Origin: Symsagittifera roscoffensis
Lineage: Eukaryota; Xenacoelomorpha; Acoela; Convolutidae
Length of the DNA: 64,000 bases
Assembly: GCF_963678635.1 (NCBI RefSeq)
Contig: NC_087071.1
Span: 7,517,624 to 7,581,623, forward strand
Direction of reading: 5' to 3'
The notes beneath the pieces were generated by a model. The model worked only from the letters and a program-made list of their open reading frames with translations, was not told the DNA's origin and ran no database searches. Shown here in pieces: positions 12,060 to 24,639 of this stretch (position 1 is its first letter; each line of letters starts with the position of its first letter). The translations under genes and the position numbers were made by a program.

Positions 12060-13540
12060 ATCCTCAGAGCCCGAGGCCAAAAAAAAACAAGAAGGAAAAA
12101 CCGTAGGAAAATATTTTGAGTTGCCTCGATTACTTTGAGTCGCCAGTAAAAGACACTCCCTTGAAGTTTGCAACGGTGATATACAGGTGAAGTTATCATG
12201 TGACTAAAAAAATGTGTAACTAATCTGATAATTAATCACATTCAATTATCCTGATAATCTGTACAATCATTGATTTCATCTGTTATCCTGAAAATGTATA
12301 ATGCATTTCCGGATGCAAAAGATTCTGATTTTTATCGATATTTTAATTTACCGTAATCTAATTATGCACCGTATTCCAATTCGTCATTTTAGCTAGGATC
12401 GACTATCTTGCGCGCAGGAGAAAAGTTCCGCGTTGATTAATTTAAATTCGATTGCTCGAAGAAACAATTGCTCGAAAAAAGCTGATGTCACCGTGAGATT
12501 GCCTTCTGTTTTGGCGGAGCTTGTTGAAGAAAGTTTTTTGGTAAGTAGCTGTTTATTTCAATTTTGTTTTTTTTTTTCAAAATCAAATACTATTTTTTTT
12601 CGTTTGTTCTCTTGTGCTTCGTTTTAGAACATCTTTACCTGCAATATGAGTGATATCACTCACCCAAATAGCCTAATTTTGGCGACTTTTTCGGCAATAA
12701 AAAGACGCATATGCTTGATGAGGAAAAACAGGGCAAACATTCATATTGGTTCCAGCTACACCAGTAACTAGAAAAGTCATTAGTTTATCATCCGCACAGT
12801 GTTGATAAACCTAGGGATTGTTTGGATGCCATCAATCAAGGGTTCTGTGTTTGGCGGAAAATGCGATTTGTTTCCAGCCAAAAACGAACGTGAGCTGAAT
12901 ACTCCGATCAAATCTATCAAAATCAACGAACCCAGAGATTTCCTCATGAGCACAACCCGATGCCATATAAGTTCTTGCGTGGTATATATGCCGTCGAGGA
13001 TAACTACCGAGAAGTTTTTAGACATAAAATGGCCGAGTCCGCCCAGGACATTTTTATGAAATGAATTGAACAACTTAGAAATTTTTTGCATGTTGTTATG
13101 ACTGTTTTGTTATGACTGTTTGTTGCTATTTGAGCTCTCTGAATTAACCGTAATTTGTCGTTTTCTTTTTACTGTATGCGGTATGCGTCATGGTCCGAAA
13201 AGTATGCCGGCCCGTCAATGTTGCTCAAACAGAGTGAACTATCTATTTGGTGTACAATTTCTCATAGGAAATAAATTATCTATTAAGTGATCTAATTCGT
13301 TTTAGATCAAAAATTACAGAACTTAAACAAGTACAGCTGAAATAAATGATAATTGCAAGATTAAAACTGTTCCCAAAAATTTTGCCTTATCAAACTATAT
13401 GTTCGCAATTTGAAAACACTCGAAAAAAGTTAAACTAAAGTAATTTATTTTAAATGAGTTAATTAATTGAATTATTTGATTGAAATGAACTGATGCATTT
13501 AGAAACGAGTTCACTTCATAAGTCTGTTCAGTTTGTTCAC
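12060..13540. other. Stretch without supported genes
   Basis: Open frames here do not exceed 103 codons and are overlapping sense/antisense pairs (around 12780-13091) without recognisable motifs. AT-rich, with no repeats beyond short homopolymers. Confidence 0.5.
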
Positions 13541-13544
13541 TTTT

Positions 13545-13792
13545 GCAGGAATTAAGATTGATAGCAGGAATTGGGATCGAAGTTGGGTCGCAGGAATCGG
13601 GATCGAAGTTGGGTTGCAGGAAATGGGATCGAAATTGGGTTACAGCAATTGGGATCGAAGTTGGGTTACAGGAATTGGGATCGAAGTCGGTGACAGGAAT
13701 TGCGATTGAAGTTGGGTTACAGGAATTGGGATCGATGTTGAGCTACAGGAATTGAGATCGAAGTTGGTGACAGGAATTGAGACTGGTAGCTG
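13545..13792 (+). repeat. 26-bp minisatellite, about 9-10 units
   Basis: Tandem units close to caggaattgggatcgaagt followed by tgggtt, with scattered substitutions and 1-3 bp indels. The unit length is mostly 25-27 bp. The 70-codon ORF across it is a by-product of the repeat. Confidence 0.88.
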
Positions 13793-13897
13793 ATCAACGT
13801 AGCTGAGATTGAACTTGCTGGTGAAAGCCTAGAAAAAAAAGATACAAATTAAAACTTTACTACATATAAACAAAAATGTAATTTGAAGCCGAAAAGA

Positions 13898-13992
13898 AAA
13901 TGCGGATTCCACTTACAATTTGCAGATTCCACTTACAGTTTGCGGATTCCACTTACATTTGCGGATTCCACTTGCAGTTGCGGATTCAGCAA
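13898..13992 (+). repeat. About 21-bp tandem repeat, 4-5 units
   Basis: Units near gcggattccacttacaattt repeat four to five times with small indels. Single related motifs occur at 14216 and in the 44.4-45.0 kb region (see findings). Confidence 0.8.
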
Positions 13993-14757
13993 CCGCTCAG
14001 TTTAACTATACAAATGTCCTATCATTTGTTTGGGGATTTCATAAAAGGTTCTGATTTCCGCAAATACAGTTGCGGATTCCAAGATTTCGACTATTTTCAG
14101 AGCGATTTTGAGCGGAACAATGCTTTTGGTATTTATTTTTGGAATCCAAAACAGCATAGAAGATCGAATAAGGTAGCAATGCTGTGGAATCCGCGAAAGT
14201 TCTGTTTTCGACCCGTTGTGGATTTCACTTACAATGTACAGAGTGCATAGTTTGGTCTCGTCATGCTCTTCAATTTTTTTCCTACGGAGCTAAAGATAGT
14301 TAGTAAAGACGTTCAAAATTGCGAAAGCGTAATTATTTATTTAACCAGCTGCTGACCCTGCGCGGATCAATCATAAACATTTTTTTGAAATATCTGCAGT
14401 TTTTTTCACAGATTGCTTGCAAGGAGAATGACGTCTTCAGTTTTCTCATTGCCATAAATAGCAATCATTGAGAGTTAGTTTCACCAAAAAGCACTATTCT
14501 TTAAGGCTAGCTTTTTAAAATCAACGGGTAAGAATCCTTCCTAATATTACATCATAGAATCCACAGTGCTGAAAGCCGTGTAGAGGTTACCACTCATGAG
14601 AACTTCGGGAAATCCCATTTTCAACAAATTGCTTTCACAATCATCAGGGGATTCTGTAGAACACAGTTACACACTCCTTGTCTCCACTAACACCGAAAAC
14701 TGTGCCAATAGTCGTCGTTATCCGAAGGTCTGAGAGACTACTAGGGGCACTAATCTG

Positions 14758-15105
14758 GTGGTGTTCGAGGCCTTTTCCAAACATGGCAATCGCAATGCAA
14801 AAATGCCCCCAAGGCTTACGTTTTCTGAAGCAAGGCTCTCCAAGGTTCGAACATACGTCTTTGAGCAATGGACAATGTGTCGTGTGAAATCGCCAGAAAA
14901 AGTCTCATTTGATGAACTGTCGATGACATACTGGAAGAATGTGATCCAATACATCGCGCAGGCAATAGGAAGCACAAATACCCGCCCGATAGCCCAAAAG
15001 CTCACACCAAATTCCAGGTTACTTCGGGGTCGATCCAGTTACTGCGGACAAACCGCAAAGGACTACACCACGCTAGGACGTTCCAAAATAAGGTATCACC
15101 ACTAG
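14758..15105 (+). CDS. Hypothetical ORF, 115 codons
   Basis: One of several overlapping frames in a GC-richer patch (14640-15110). The predicted protein is basic, with a middle segment FDELSMTYWKNVIQYIAQA that looks like a helix. Minus-strand frames (14718-15005, 14644-14868) are equally open, so the coding strand is uncertain. No family is recognised. The patch may be a fragment of a mobile-element gene. Confidence 0.18.
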   Translation: MVFEAFSKHGNRNAKMPPRLTFSEARLSKVRTYVFEQWTMCRVKSPEKVSFDELSMTYWKNVIQYIAQAIGSTNTRPIAQKLTPNSRLLRGRSSYCGQTAKDYTTLGRSKIRYHH

Positions 15106-15109
15106 GAGG

Positions 15110-16500
15110 TGCCACACTAACGTATTCCAATATTTTTTCACTTTCATCTCAATCGACAATATTCACATTTTGAAATTTTGCTTTAATTGTTTTGTAGAGT
15201 AATCTTCAAAAGTAAAAATTAGAGTTGCGTGTTTTTGGAGCATACTGTAAGTTGCCTCTGTATTTCACTCATGAAATCTTTATTTAAACATTCAACAATC
15301 GTTGTTTCTATAAGTCAATATTTCTCTGGATAGTCGAAGTCAATTTTTGGAAACTCAATTTGTTTTTTTTTTTACGATTCTCTTTTTCGTTTTTTCGATT
15401 CGTTTTTTTACGAATCAATGATATACGATTCCCTTCTAATCTAGTAATACCAGTTTGAGACCTTCATTGGGGCAAGAGTTTCTAATAAAAACTTTCATTG
15501 GATATTGTAGTTTCTCAAGTTTTGATAAGGATGTCCTGGATCTTTTCTTCTCCACTGAAGGAGTTGCTCTGATCGGCCCTTCCTGCCAACGCCCCCGAAA
15601 ATTCTAGACCATCCTTATTATATTTTCCACGGTTTGAGAGCTTGTTTCGTTCGAAGGTTCTGTTAGGTTTTCTCATAAAAATGTTCTATTCAAGTAATCC
15701 CAAAGTTTTTGAGACAAAGTTTGAATAATTTTTTTACTTGAAATGGTTTCTAAAAAACATCCTTTTCCTTTCTTAGTGCTATATTAGCAGCATATATGCA
15801 ATATAGCAACATGTAAGAGCTCATCTAAACAATCTAAAAAACTTAACAATAATATCAAACGTTTACTATAATTTACATCATTTATATTCAAAGAATTCTA
15901 ATATTTACAAATTGTTTTGTACAGGTAAAATGACATGTCAACTGGTACATCATGTCTTGTGGGCGACGCTCCACAGTAATTTAATTTGAAAAAATCAATG
16001 AGCAAGCTTGTAACTAGAATAACAGTTTGCATTTCGAGCCACACTTTTTTTCAATTCAAAGGCTAAAAATCCTGCTGTTTAGCTAGTACTTAAGTAGTTT
16101 TATTATCTAATTAGATTACTGATTGATAAATACTGGCTTTTGATGAGACAAAACGTGAAAATTCTCTCGAAAGAACATGAGAAAAGAGTACACTTCTCAT
16201 TTTATGATTTACGTGAACAATTTTATTTATATGAAATTATTGAAATTTACAAATTATAAGAGTTGATTCATTCGCATATCTGATCTGCTATTCTTTTGAA
16301 CACTGTAAGAAATCACAACTCCAATTATGAGAAGGTAAATCAAGTGTCGCGATGTATAACAGCTAAAAGAAGGTAAGGCATTGATACGTTGGTCATTTCA
16401 CAATTTGACTATAATTTCAATGGTACAGTTTTAAAAGCTGCTAGAATAATGAATTTAGTGCACTGAAGATGTTATAATTTCTGTGAACACACTTCACCAC
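15110..16500. other. Stretch without supported genes
   Basis: AT-rich, with T-runs and no long frames. Nothing recognisable on either strand. Confidence 0.6.
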
Positions 16501-16641
16501 TAGCTGTTTAAAGGAGGTGGAAAGTAAAATTATATGGCGAGAGAATCGAGCGTGGAGGAAAATAAGAATAGTGCGTGAATGTGGATTTTATGATGGCAGG
16601 TGGAGATGGAGAGGGAGAGTGAGGACATGTATGGTGGACAG

Positions 16642-17189
16642 TCAGTTGGAGAGGAAGACATCAATGGAATATTTATCATCCCATTCAGTGACATAGCTAA
16701 CATTTCTCTGATCAGACCAATTAGACCAATGATAACCAGTTTCCCATTCCCACACTTGGATGGTTAACCAGTGGAGTGAATCTCTGTTCAAACGAGACTC
16801 CACCTCCTCAGCCACTCTATCTACACTGTAGTTGCTATTAGCTCCACACATGTCACTCTTAAGTACATCTTCAACTATCTTCACAGCCTTCTCTTCATCT
16901 TCATGCGTACATCTTCCTCCTCTGTCTTCTAGTTTGGATTTGGCCACTCTATACACACTCATGTTATATGTGCACTCTGGGTCATTCTTCCACTCGGCCA
17001 TTTCTCCAAATCCACCTAGTCTGAATTTAAAGCTGTAGTTGAGGTCTTCGGTTGCAATACAGACAAACCAAAAGTACAGTGGGTAGGAACTGCTCAGCAT
17101 ATTTATCACCTCATCCTTCGTATACCTCCAGTCCAATCCTCTCTTGCCACAATCAACCATTTTTGAGTACGCTTTCTGCTTCCACTCGG
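16642..17189 (-). CDS. Terminal coding exon of an unidentified protein (about 182 residues)
   Basis: An uninterrupted minus-strand frame runs from a good acceptor (T-rich tract, then CAG, at 17190-17191) to a stop at 16642. Read from the acceptor, the exon starts AEWKQKAYSKMVDCGKRG. The frame also has an ATG inside the T-rich tract, which is probably not used. The protein is Trp/Tyr-rich, holds four Cys, and has five NxS sequons (NYS twice, NMS, NWS, NVS), which would fit a secreted or luminal protein, but no signal peptide is visible because the 5' exons are not identified. GC content is clearly above the surroundings. No family is recognised. It is the best candidate for an intact host exon on the left half of the window. 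Confidence 0.55.
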
Positions 17190-17827
17190 CTGAAAAAAAA
17201 AACACTTTTTATTACATGTGGCCCACTAGTCTCACATTATGACTCGGTCCATTTAAAGTGGATGAAGTAGCTATAATTATATAACAGCCTATGATTATAA
17301 CCAAACTGAAATAACTTTGTTGTACAAAAATTGACGCTTTTTTAATACGAAACTCGCGGGTTGTTCGGAAACACTGCATACATTTTCGACAATTTTGTCG
17401 GTATGTTTGTTCACATTCTGTGTCAACAAGAAACAATCTTCTTCGTAATAACTTAGCAGTGGTACAAAATCCACTTCACGACTCAAGACTACACGTGTCA
17501 GAAATCAGTCGACCGGGTGCCCTTGAAATCTTTTTTTTTTGCTGGGTATAAGCTGACCATGCGTGGCTTTTGAACCATTTATTGATTCCAAGTTTTGTTG
17601 GTGGTATCGTTCAACGAATATCCTTTTTGATGGACTCCGATATTTTGGGTCTAGCAAGGATTAGAATCTACCCTAAATTTTTGTCACAGATTCTTAAGTT
17701 TTATAAGAAAAACACAAAACTAAAATCTAGTTCTTTCTTAACCAGATTTCATGAGATTTCTGACAAATTTCACATCCTCCGTTGAACTGTTGTAAACACA
17801 GTTCTTTATAAAATTTTATTATCATTT

Positions 17828-17877
17828 TTGTTGCCCTGGTGTTCTAAGTGAGACAATTTAGAACACCAGGGCAACAA
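17828..17877. repeat. Perfect 20-bp inverted repeat (hairpin, 10-base loop)
   Basis: Arms 17828-17847 and 17858-17877 are exact reverse complements (ttgttgccctggtgttctaa and its complement), with loop gtgagacaat. The arms are GC-richer than the flanks. It lies about 110 bp outside the left end of the large PolB palindrome. Confidence 0.92.
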
Positions 17878-18411
17878 GTACCTTTGTTTAGCAAATAGCA
17901 AACTCCTTCCCTCTAAATTGCATTTTCTTTAAAACTTTGAGTTACTTTCTTCTTGATAATTTATTTACTTGTATTCTTGAAAGCAGATTTTCGATTAGGA
18001 TAAGTTTTGCTATCTATTAGGATACAAGGTTTGAGATGATAAGGTGGTAAATTTCCGAAAGAACTGGCGCCCGGTCTTACCATGTTTTAAGATCCTTTAA
18101 ATCAATGTATACGAGTTTAAACTATCAGATAAATTTTTACTTTTGTTCTAATTTTTTGAATTTCAGTTAAATTGGTCTGACACTATGCGTAAAACCTAAC
18201 TAGATCTCCAAAGAAAAAAGTTTTCCTGAAAAAAAAATCAAATTACTGTTAACTGTTAAATTGCAGTTAAAAAATTTAAAAAATAATAAATCACTGCATT
18301 GTATCAAGTTTTACTACAATATACAAGTCAAAATTACAAGCTCAACGGCTTAGTTTGAATTTCATCATTAAGTAATTCCCTTTTCGGGTAGAAGTAACAG
18401 AGTCAATTTTC

Positions 18412-20990
18412 TTATGTCCCAACTAAGTGGTTGTTGGTTGTGAACTCCCGATTTGTCGAACTCATAATTATAGCTTCATCAGAAATCCGTATGTAATTGG
18501 ACATAAGGCCATCTCTAGTACCGACGAGAGTTCTTTTGTTGAGCCCTTTGCTATTGAATTTGAATGTATCTCCTCCATTATCATCGCATTTCAGTATAGC
18601 TTTGTTTTTCTTCTCATCCTGGAGGTTCTTGGTTGTTATGGGTCTGGCTCTGTCCAGGAGTTGATAAACGTACGAGCTGTTACCCAGAAGCTTCATCGTC
18701 TCAGCAACAAATCCAGACAGTGGATTCTCGTCTCCTTCTCGTCGAGCAACAATAGCAGACTGAAAAAAGTTGTTGAATCCTTTTTCAGACGTGTACTCAA
18801 GATGAAAGTTCAGAAGGGGAGTAATGATACTACCTTTCTTAAAGTAAGAAATCAGTAGAATTTAAAGTAAGGAATCAGTAGAAAGAGGTCTTTTGAAGGA
18901 AAAAATTGTCTTTCCAATTTGTCTTTCCTTGTCACATTCCAACATTTTTTTGAAAACTGTAGCCTGTTTCTTTTATATAAGCTCGTTTCAACTCATCAAT
19001 TTCTATTTTTCAAATGATCTATTCAATATCTTTTTCTACCAAAAATTGACAGGAGCAACTGAGCAAGAGAACGGATAGAAATTGTGATTGTTGACTTTTG
19101 TAAACAAATTTTTTAGTTTCAACATTTAATGCCTGTTTTTTGTTACAACTCCATCATTTGTTGCATGGCTTCAAGAGTAGGATCGTTGTTATACCATCGC
19201 AAGAATTCTCTGAAAAAATCATTATGTTAAGTTCCCATTTGCTTTGCAAATAAGAGTTACTTTCGAATCCTGTTGGCGGAAATGACTGAATAAACAGCTT
19301 CTTGTTGGTTTTCAGTTAACTGGAAAAAGCTTCATATGGTGTCACGCTTGTCTGGACTGTCAAACCATTCGCTGGGGGAAAATTCTTTCGCTTCATTTGC
19401 CTCTTAGGCTTTTACAAATGAATCCGGAGTTTTTGCTCCTCTCAGATTTTCATAAAATCAAAAAAACGTACGTCTCCATATCTGAACGATAGAAAATCAT
19501 TCACTTTTTTTAACTGTTGGCTTATTTTCTTTATCACAAATAGCGTATGAAATCAATCAGGACTTGAAAAGTTTCAGATCGTATCTCCAACTATTGCATC
19601 CGAAAAGCAGCAGAGTGTTCAAATAGCGCTCTAAACTTTGTTGTCATTTTCATCGCAATCCTCAGCACATTCAACTTCATAGCATTGAGTTTATCGAAGA
19701 TCTTTTTAACTCGTTCGTTTGTGTTTTCGATTTCTTGAATCTTGGTTTTCATTTGTAGCTTGCTTTTTCAACTAGAAGTTCCAAGCTGGAAAGAAAAGCA
19801 ATTATTATGAGTTTTGGATATTTTACACACAGGGCAATTGGTTCATCTTGTAGATGTGAAGATATTGAGACTGAAATAGGGACCTGTTTTCCAATCCAAG
19901 TAATTACTTATTTGCTTTCGCTTTCATTTTTCTTGTGTGAACCCAAATTGTTTTGAACCTGCAACTTAGTTAAATAAATTTTGATCTTCAGTTTGAAGAA
20001 AGTTGAATCCGTCCAGTTTTTACAATATTTTCCCCATAGTGTGTACGCGTTTTTCGGATAAATCTATCATCTCCATCTTCACAAATTCGAAGATTACTGT
20101 TGAAGTTAACTGATCTGCTGAAGAAACAGTCACAGCTGGAACGTCGAAAGCACTTGAAGAAAGAATCAATTTCGTTCGTATGATTGATATGGTTTTTGAT
20201 ATTTAGCAATTCGACTACAATGTCGATTTTTCCAAAAACTCGCCTATCTAATTCGCCAATATATTCTCCTCCTTAAATGTCGAAACTGCAAAGTAATTTG
20301 TTGCGATTAACAATATTCTACAATAGTTAAATCATCAATAGCTACCTACCCCACTGAAATTTTTGGGATCATAGCCAGATTATGATATAAACTCTCTAAA
20401 TAATTGGGATGTCTGAGCACCTATGTTACCATAAACGTGTATATACATTGTTGGCGCACGGAATAATTACAGGTGCTCTTTGTTTGGTTGCTTGTCTTGA
20501 TCCGATAAAAGAAAGTTCACTTGCGTATGTCGTAGTAAATATTCGGGTAGGACAGAGTCTGGGCATCTTATTGGATGTTTCAAGGTAATCCGGCGAAAAC
20601 AGTGACATTTGTTATCAATTTGAATCTCCACTTCGTGAACAGACGTTCTTGAGTGCATTGCTCCACAATAACAAGCTTTCTAATTTTCGTTGGATGGCTA
20701 TCAAGTCGGCTTTAGTAGACAGTAAAGGCGACTTCTAAAATAAATTATTTTTTTCGTACGGATGATAGTATCGATACTCACCAGCAAAACTGATTTTTGC
20801 AGCTGAAACAAGTTTAGTGAAATTTATTTCGAGCGTCTCGTTGATAATTTTGGTAACTAACATTGACATTTTAAAGTTAAATACCTTATGCCTTTCATTC
20901 TTCATCTCCGTGTCCAAGAGGAAGTGAACACGGTAGTGTTGACAAGCTCTCAACTCCTCAATGAAATTCTCCTAATGTTTCCTTCCTCCT
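18412..20990 (-). pseudogene. Family B DNA polymerase pseudogene, left arm
   Basis: Read right to left, conserved blocks appear in this order: ELRACQHY near 20,960; a segment ending QVNFLLSDQDKQPNKEH near 20,470; a Cys/His block SSCDCFFSRSVNFNSNL near 20,110; motif-B-like KLLGNSSYVYQL near 18,690; and FKFNSKGLNKRTL near 18,540. Motif B of family B polymerases is K-x3-N-S-x-Y-G; here the last Gly is Val. The catalytic motif C block found in the other copy is missing because sequence between motif B and the C-terminal block is deleted. An in-frame TAG near 20,735 stands where the right copy has a Glu codon. The order and the Cys/His block suit polymerases of self-synthesising DNA elements. Clearly broken. 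Confidence 0.6.
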
Positions 20991-21229
20991 CCATAAGCTT
21001 GTTCAAGTCCGCTAGAGTATCGCTTGACTTCTATTGTTTCACTTTATGTTGTTTTCCTCGATGTTGTTGGAGAGAGTAATTTTTCGAAAAATCTTTTTCG
21101 CAATACGAGCAGACTGTTGATGATGGCCTAGAATTCGAGGGCATGCCTGCACACATATTAGCTCACATATTAGAAAAAACTTTAGAAAAAGACTTGATGG
21201 CTTTTGCATTTTGTCAACAAAATTGAAAC

Positions 21230-21720
21230 ACCTTGAACATCTTGTCAAAAAACGGAAACAGTTTTCGCATTTTGTAGAAAGAAATGAAACGCTAGCATCA
21301 ACTTAAAAAATGAACCTTTCTCTCATCTTGACAATTTAATTGAAAAAATTTTCTCTTTTGTCATAAGGAGTGGAAACTTTTTGAGTTTTTGTCAAAAAAA
21401 TTGGAACGCTTTTTGCACGTTGTCAAAAAAAAAGAAAAACCTTCCGCATCATGTCAAACAAATTGAAACAGTTTTCGCATTTTGTCGAAAAAACAACCAC
21501 TTTTCGCATCTTGTCAAAAAAGCTTAAAAACTTTTTGCATTTGTCGGAAGAACCAAAGCTGAATCATTTATTGCAACTGGTTAAAAAAATTGAGACGGTT
21601 TTTCGCAATTTCTTGAAAGTCAAGAAAAAAGATTACATCCTGTTCAAAAAAATTTTTTGCAAATTCGTTAAAAAATTGAGACATTTTTTTCCTTTTTCCC
21701 TAAAATTTTTGGTAAGTTCC
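21230..21720. repeat. Degenerate minisatellite of about 31-bp units, left arm
   Basis: Loose tandem units combine 'ttgtcaaaaaa' with 'gaaacagttttcgcat' about 12-15 times, with many indels. The reverse complement of the same unit occurs in the right arm (23,500-23,770). The 90-codon ORF at 21451 arises from the repeat. Confidence 0.75.
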
Positions 21721-21721
21721 T

Positions 21722-22198
21722 AAACATTTAAGAACAATAGATAGATTATCAAATGATTTTTAATTTTACTTTGATAAATTGACATGATCATATTTTACAA
21801 ACTCATAAGCATCAATAAAACAGTGAATTGTTGTTTCTAAATTAGGTTCATCTTTTGAGTTTCGGTACTTCACGAACTCTTTCCAGAAATCCTGAACGAA
21901 TATTTTGTGTGGAAGCCAGTTTCTGATTGGAAAATTAATAATGACCTTTTGCGCAATACCCTTCGCTTTGCAAACCTTGGCAATTGTTCGGCTGCTTCAC
22001 ATTTCAATTGTGATGAACAGCGCGATCAAATTTGTTGAAGTTTTCGCCATTCGATGAAATAACATTAGAATTAAATCTAGATTTGTACAGAGTGTAAAGA
22101 CATCCGTTTATTTGATGTGAAATTAAATCTACCAATAGTTGAAAAATTTGATCGAAAGATGAACCAATCAGAAGTATGCGGAACTTACAATTATCCAA
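21722..22198 (-). pseudogene. Unidentified ORFs upstream of the left polymerase copy
   Basis: Two minus-strand open segments follow one another. One is a 64-codon ATG frame (22004-22198). The other, without ATG, runs from about 21,985 to 21,722 and reads FPIRNWLPHKIFVQDFWKEF at its start. They lie between the palindrome centre and the polymerase, so they may be another gene of the same element. The right arm has lost most of this segment; only the 3' end (actgttttattt) is recognisable near 23,280. Function unknown. Confidence 0.3.
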
Positions 22199-22680
22199 GG
22201 AACAGTAAAAAACTATTGGTAGGGACAGAGTAATCTTATATTTCTATATATTTTTCGTAAAAGTCACTGGAAATGAAAAGCTATGATGAGCTTGACAAAT
22301 AGTAGCAGCCACCTGGAACAAAGATATTGCTGAGAGTTATGGATTCGTGTAGGAGCACTAACGCCTACGCAATTCAATTTTTGGAAACTTCACTCGAAAA
22401 CTCCATTCCTATTTCTGATTCTTTTTATGGTTAATTGAATCACTCATTATGTTTACTCTCAAAATCAACTCTCCTCATCTGATCAGTCTGTTCTCCTATT
22501 GAAAAATGTACACAAGACAAAACACATGTCTCAATAATTTTGAATTTTTGAAAAACCAAACAAGAATTGGGAAACTTGCTTCGTTCCAAAAGTCCTAAAG
22601 GGGGAAAATTTACATTGAAGAAAACTGAATAGTTACTTACAACTCGAAAAAGACAGCAAGTCTACGCTGGTGAAGAAGAA

Positions 22681-22775
22681 AGTGAAACAATATCGGCAAT
22701 TTGAATTACTATTAATGACGATGCTGACCACCTTGGACTCGTTCCTTTATTAGAACTCTCTTTTGACAAAGAGTC
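22681..22775. other. Centre of the palindrome (unpaired spacer)
   Basis: About 95 bases between the innermost matching arm segments. There is a small local inverted repeat, gactc near 22,737 against gagtc near 22,772. No gene. If the palindrome is a head-to-head dimer, this is where the two element ends meet. Confidence 0.5.
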
Positions 22776-23499
22776 AACCATGGATAGACTTGCGGTCTTT
22801 TTTCGATTTGTTCCGACTCAATTTTCATGAATAGTTGAAAACAGGGTTCAAAGTAGTTTTTCCCTTTGTAGAATTTTTGGGACGTTGAAAGTTTTGCGAT
22901 TCTTTTTTGATGAATTGAAAACTCAGAAATAATTGGGACTAGGATCTTGTCTTGAGTACATTTTTCAAAAAGAGAACAGTCTGATCAGATGAAGCGAAAT
23001 GATAGAATTGATTTTGGTACTAATGAAAATGAAAAGAAACGAAATGAGTCAGTCAGCTAATCATAAAACGAAACCGTAATTGGAATTTCTGTGTGATGTT
23101 TCCGAATATGGAATTGTTTAGGTATTATTGCTCCTACACAAAATTGCAATTCACTGTTCTCTTGATGCTTGTGAGTTTGTCCAAAACTCAAAAAATGAAG
23201 AAAAAAAAGTTAAATAGCAATTTTTTCCAGAAAATGAAACACAAAACTCAAAAAATAAACAATTTTTGTCAAAATTAATTACTGTTTTATTTATTGTTAT
23301 GGTTGACTAAACTGTGATGAGTTCGACGTTTCAATAATCCATTAAAACAAATTTTTGTTAAATTATCTGTTTCATCTCAAATAATTACAAAGTTAATAAA
23401 AATATTACAGTTTTCAAGGAATTTACGAACAAGTCTCCAATTATGTAAGCAAAATATTGTTTTTTTTTCCAATTTCCAAGAAGCCACGAAAACTGTTTC

Positions 23500-23770
23500 A
23501 TATATTTTTCATTAATTTGCGATATATAGTTCATTTTTTCTACAAAATGCAAAAATTGTTTCGGTTTTTTTGACAAGATGTAAAAACGTTTCACTTTTTC
23601 CGACAAGATACAAAAAATTTTCATTTTCTGACAAACTGTGAAAAGTATGTAAATTCGTTTAACAAGATGCTAGTAATTTTTACAAATTTTGAAAAGTATT
23701 TACGTTTTTTGACAAAATGTAAAAAGTGTTTCAATTTTTTTGACAAGATGCAAAGATCATCAGGTTTGGT
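23500..23770. repeat. Minisatellite of about 31-bp units, right arm
   Basis: Units such as tttttgacaagatgtaaaaa followed by cgtttca repeat about 7-8 times with indels. They are the reverse complement of the units at 21,230-21,720 and lie at a comparable distance from the palindrome centre. Confidence 0.75.
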
Positions 23771-24360
23771 TTTTTTTAATCTTGTGCAACTTTTCTAGCG
23801 TTTTTTTTTCTATTATGCGTGCCAAAATCGATTGAGTTTCTTGAATTTGTAGCGCTAATTTCAGATATATTCTGTTTTTTTTTTTGTTTTCAATACATTG
23901 GGTTGACTTACCCCGAACTTTCAAAACTTTTTCTGGTAAATCAAGTCAAGTTAAAGAAAAATTAAATTTTAAGGACCGAAATAAACAGAAAACAAAAATC
24001 GTTTACAAAAAAAAATTATTCAAAGAGCTGCATAGCAGCAGAAGAGCTCTGTAGGTTATCTATGGAACGCAAAGCTGGTCAGGGTTCTATTGCTGATGGT
24101 TGTTGTGCTGCTAGAGGCGTCATTGTTTCTGAGAAGCGCTCATCTTCAGCTATTGTGATGGGGTTTTGCATCACATCGACCATTAAATCCACCAATATAT
24201 CGACCATTGTTAAAATCGATTCGAATCACTTCCACCATCTGCCAGAATCGAATTGGGATGTCCATTCGTGTCAGAAATTTTCCAGAGACTGTTTCTCTCT
24301 CGCCTTTGGATATGAAATAGATGCGTCAAAAACTCTACAAAAAAATAGGGTTGCTCTTTT

Positions 24361-24639
24361 GAATTGAGAAGATCATTGTAACATTCGCCCGGAAGATACA
24401 TATCGACGGAAAATAAAACTAAGTCCTAAGACGACTGGCCAACGTCTAAACAGAGCTTTACATGCTTTTAACCGTCTCTACCAAGCCAGTACTTTCGGTG
24501 GTCTTTCTAACATCGGGTCGACAAAAACGTTACTGCTTTCGGCTTCGGTCAAAACACTCAAATTAACTAGATTACATGCAGAAATAGTGAGCTCATGGCT
24601 GGGTCTCAGTATCCCCAGACCACAAGGTCACTCCTAAAA
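24361..24639 (+). pseudogene. Unidentified coding-like frame without ATG
   Basis: A frame open for about 90 codons, bounded by a TGA at 24364-24366 and a TAA near 24,637, reads RPEDTYRRKIKLSPKTTGQR near its start. It is basic and GC-richer than its flanks, and lies in the extra segment of the right palindrome arm. This suggests an internal piece of a mobile-element gene. No family is recognised. Confidence 0.22.

Noticed and set aside
13543-13755. 70-codon Gly-rich ORF
   Set aside because: It is produced by the 26-bp minisatellite; no other coding evidence.
20732-20785. An apparent 49-nt intron (GTGAGT ... TTTTAG) in the left polymerase copy
   Set aside because: The right copy reads through the same place as coding sequence with matching residues, and the TAG is simply a mutated Glu codon. 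It is exon, not intron.
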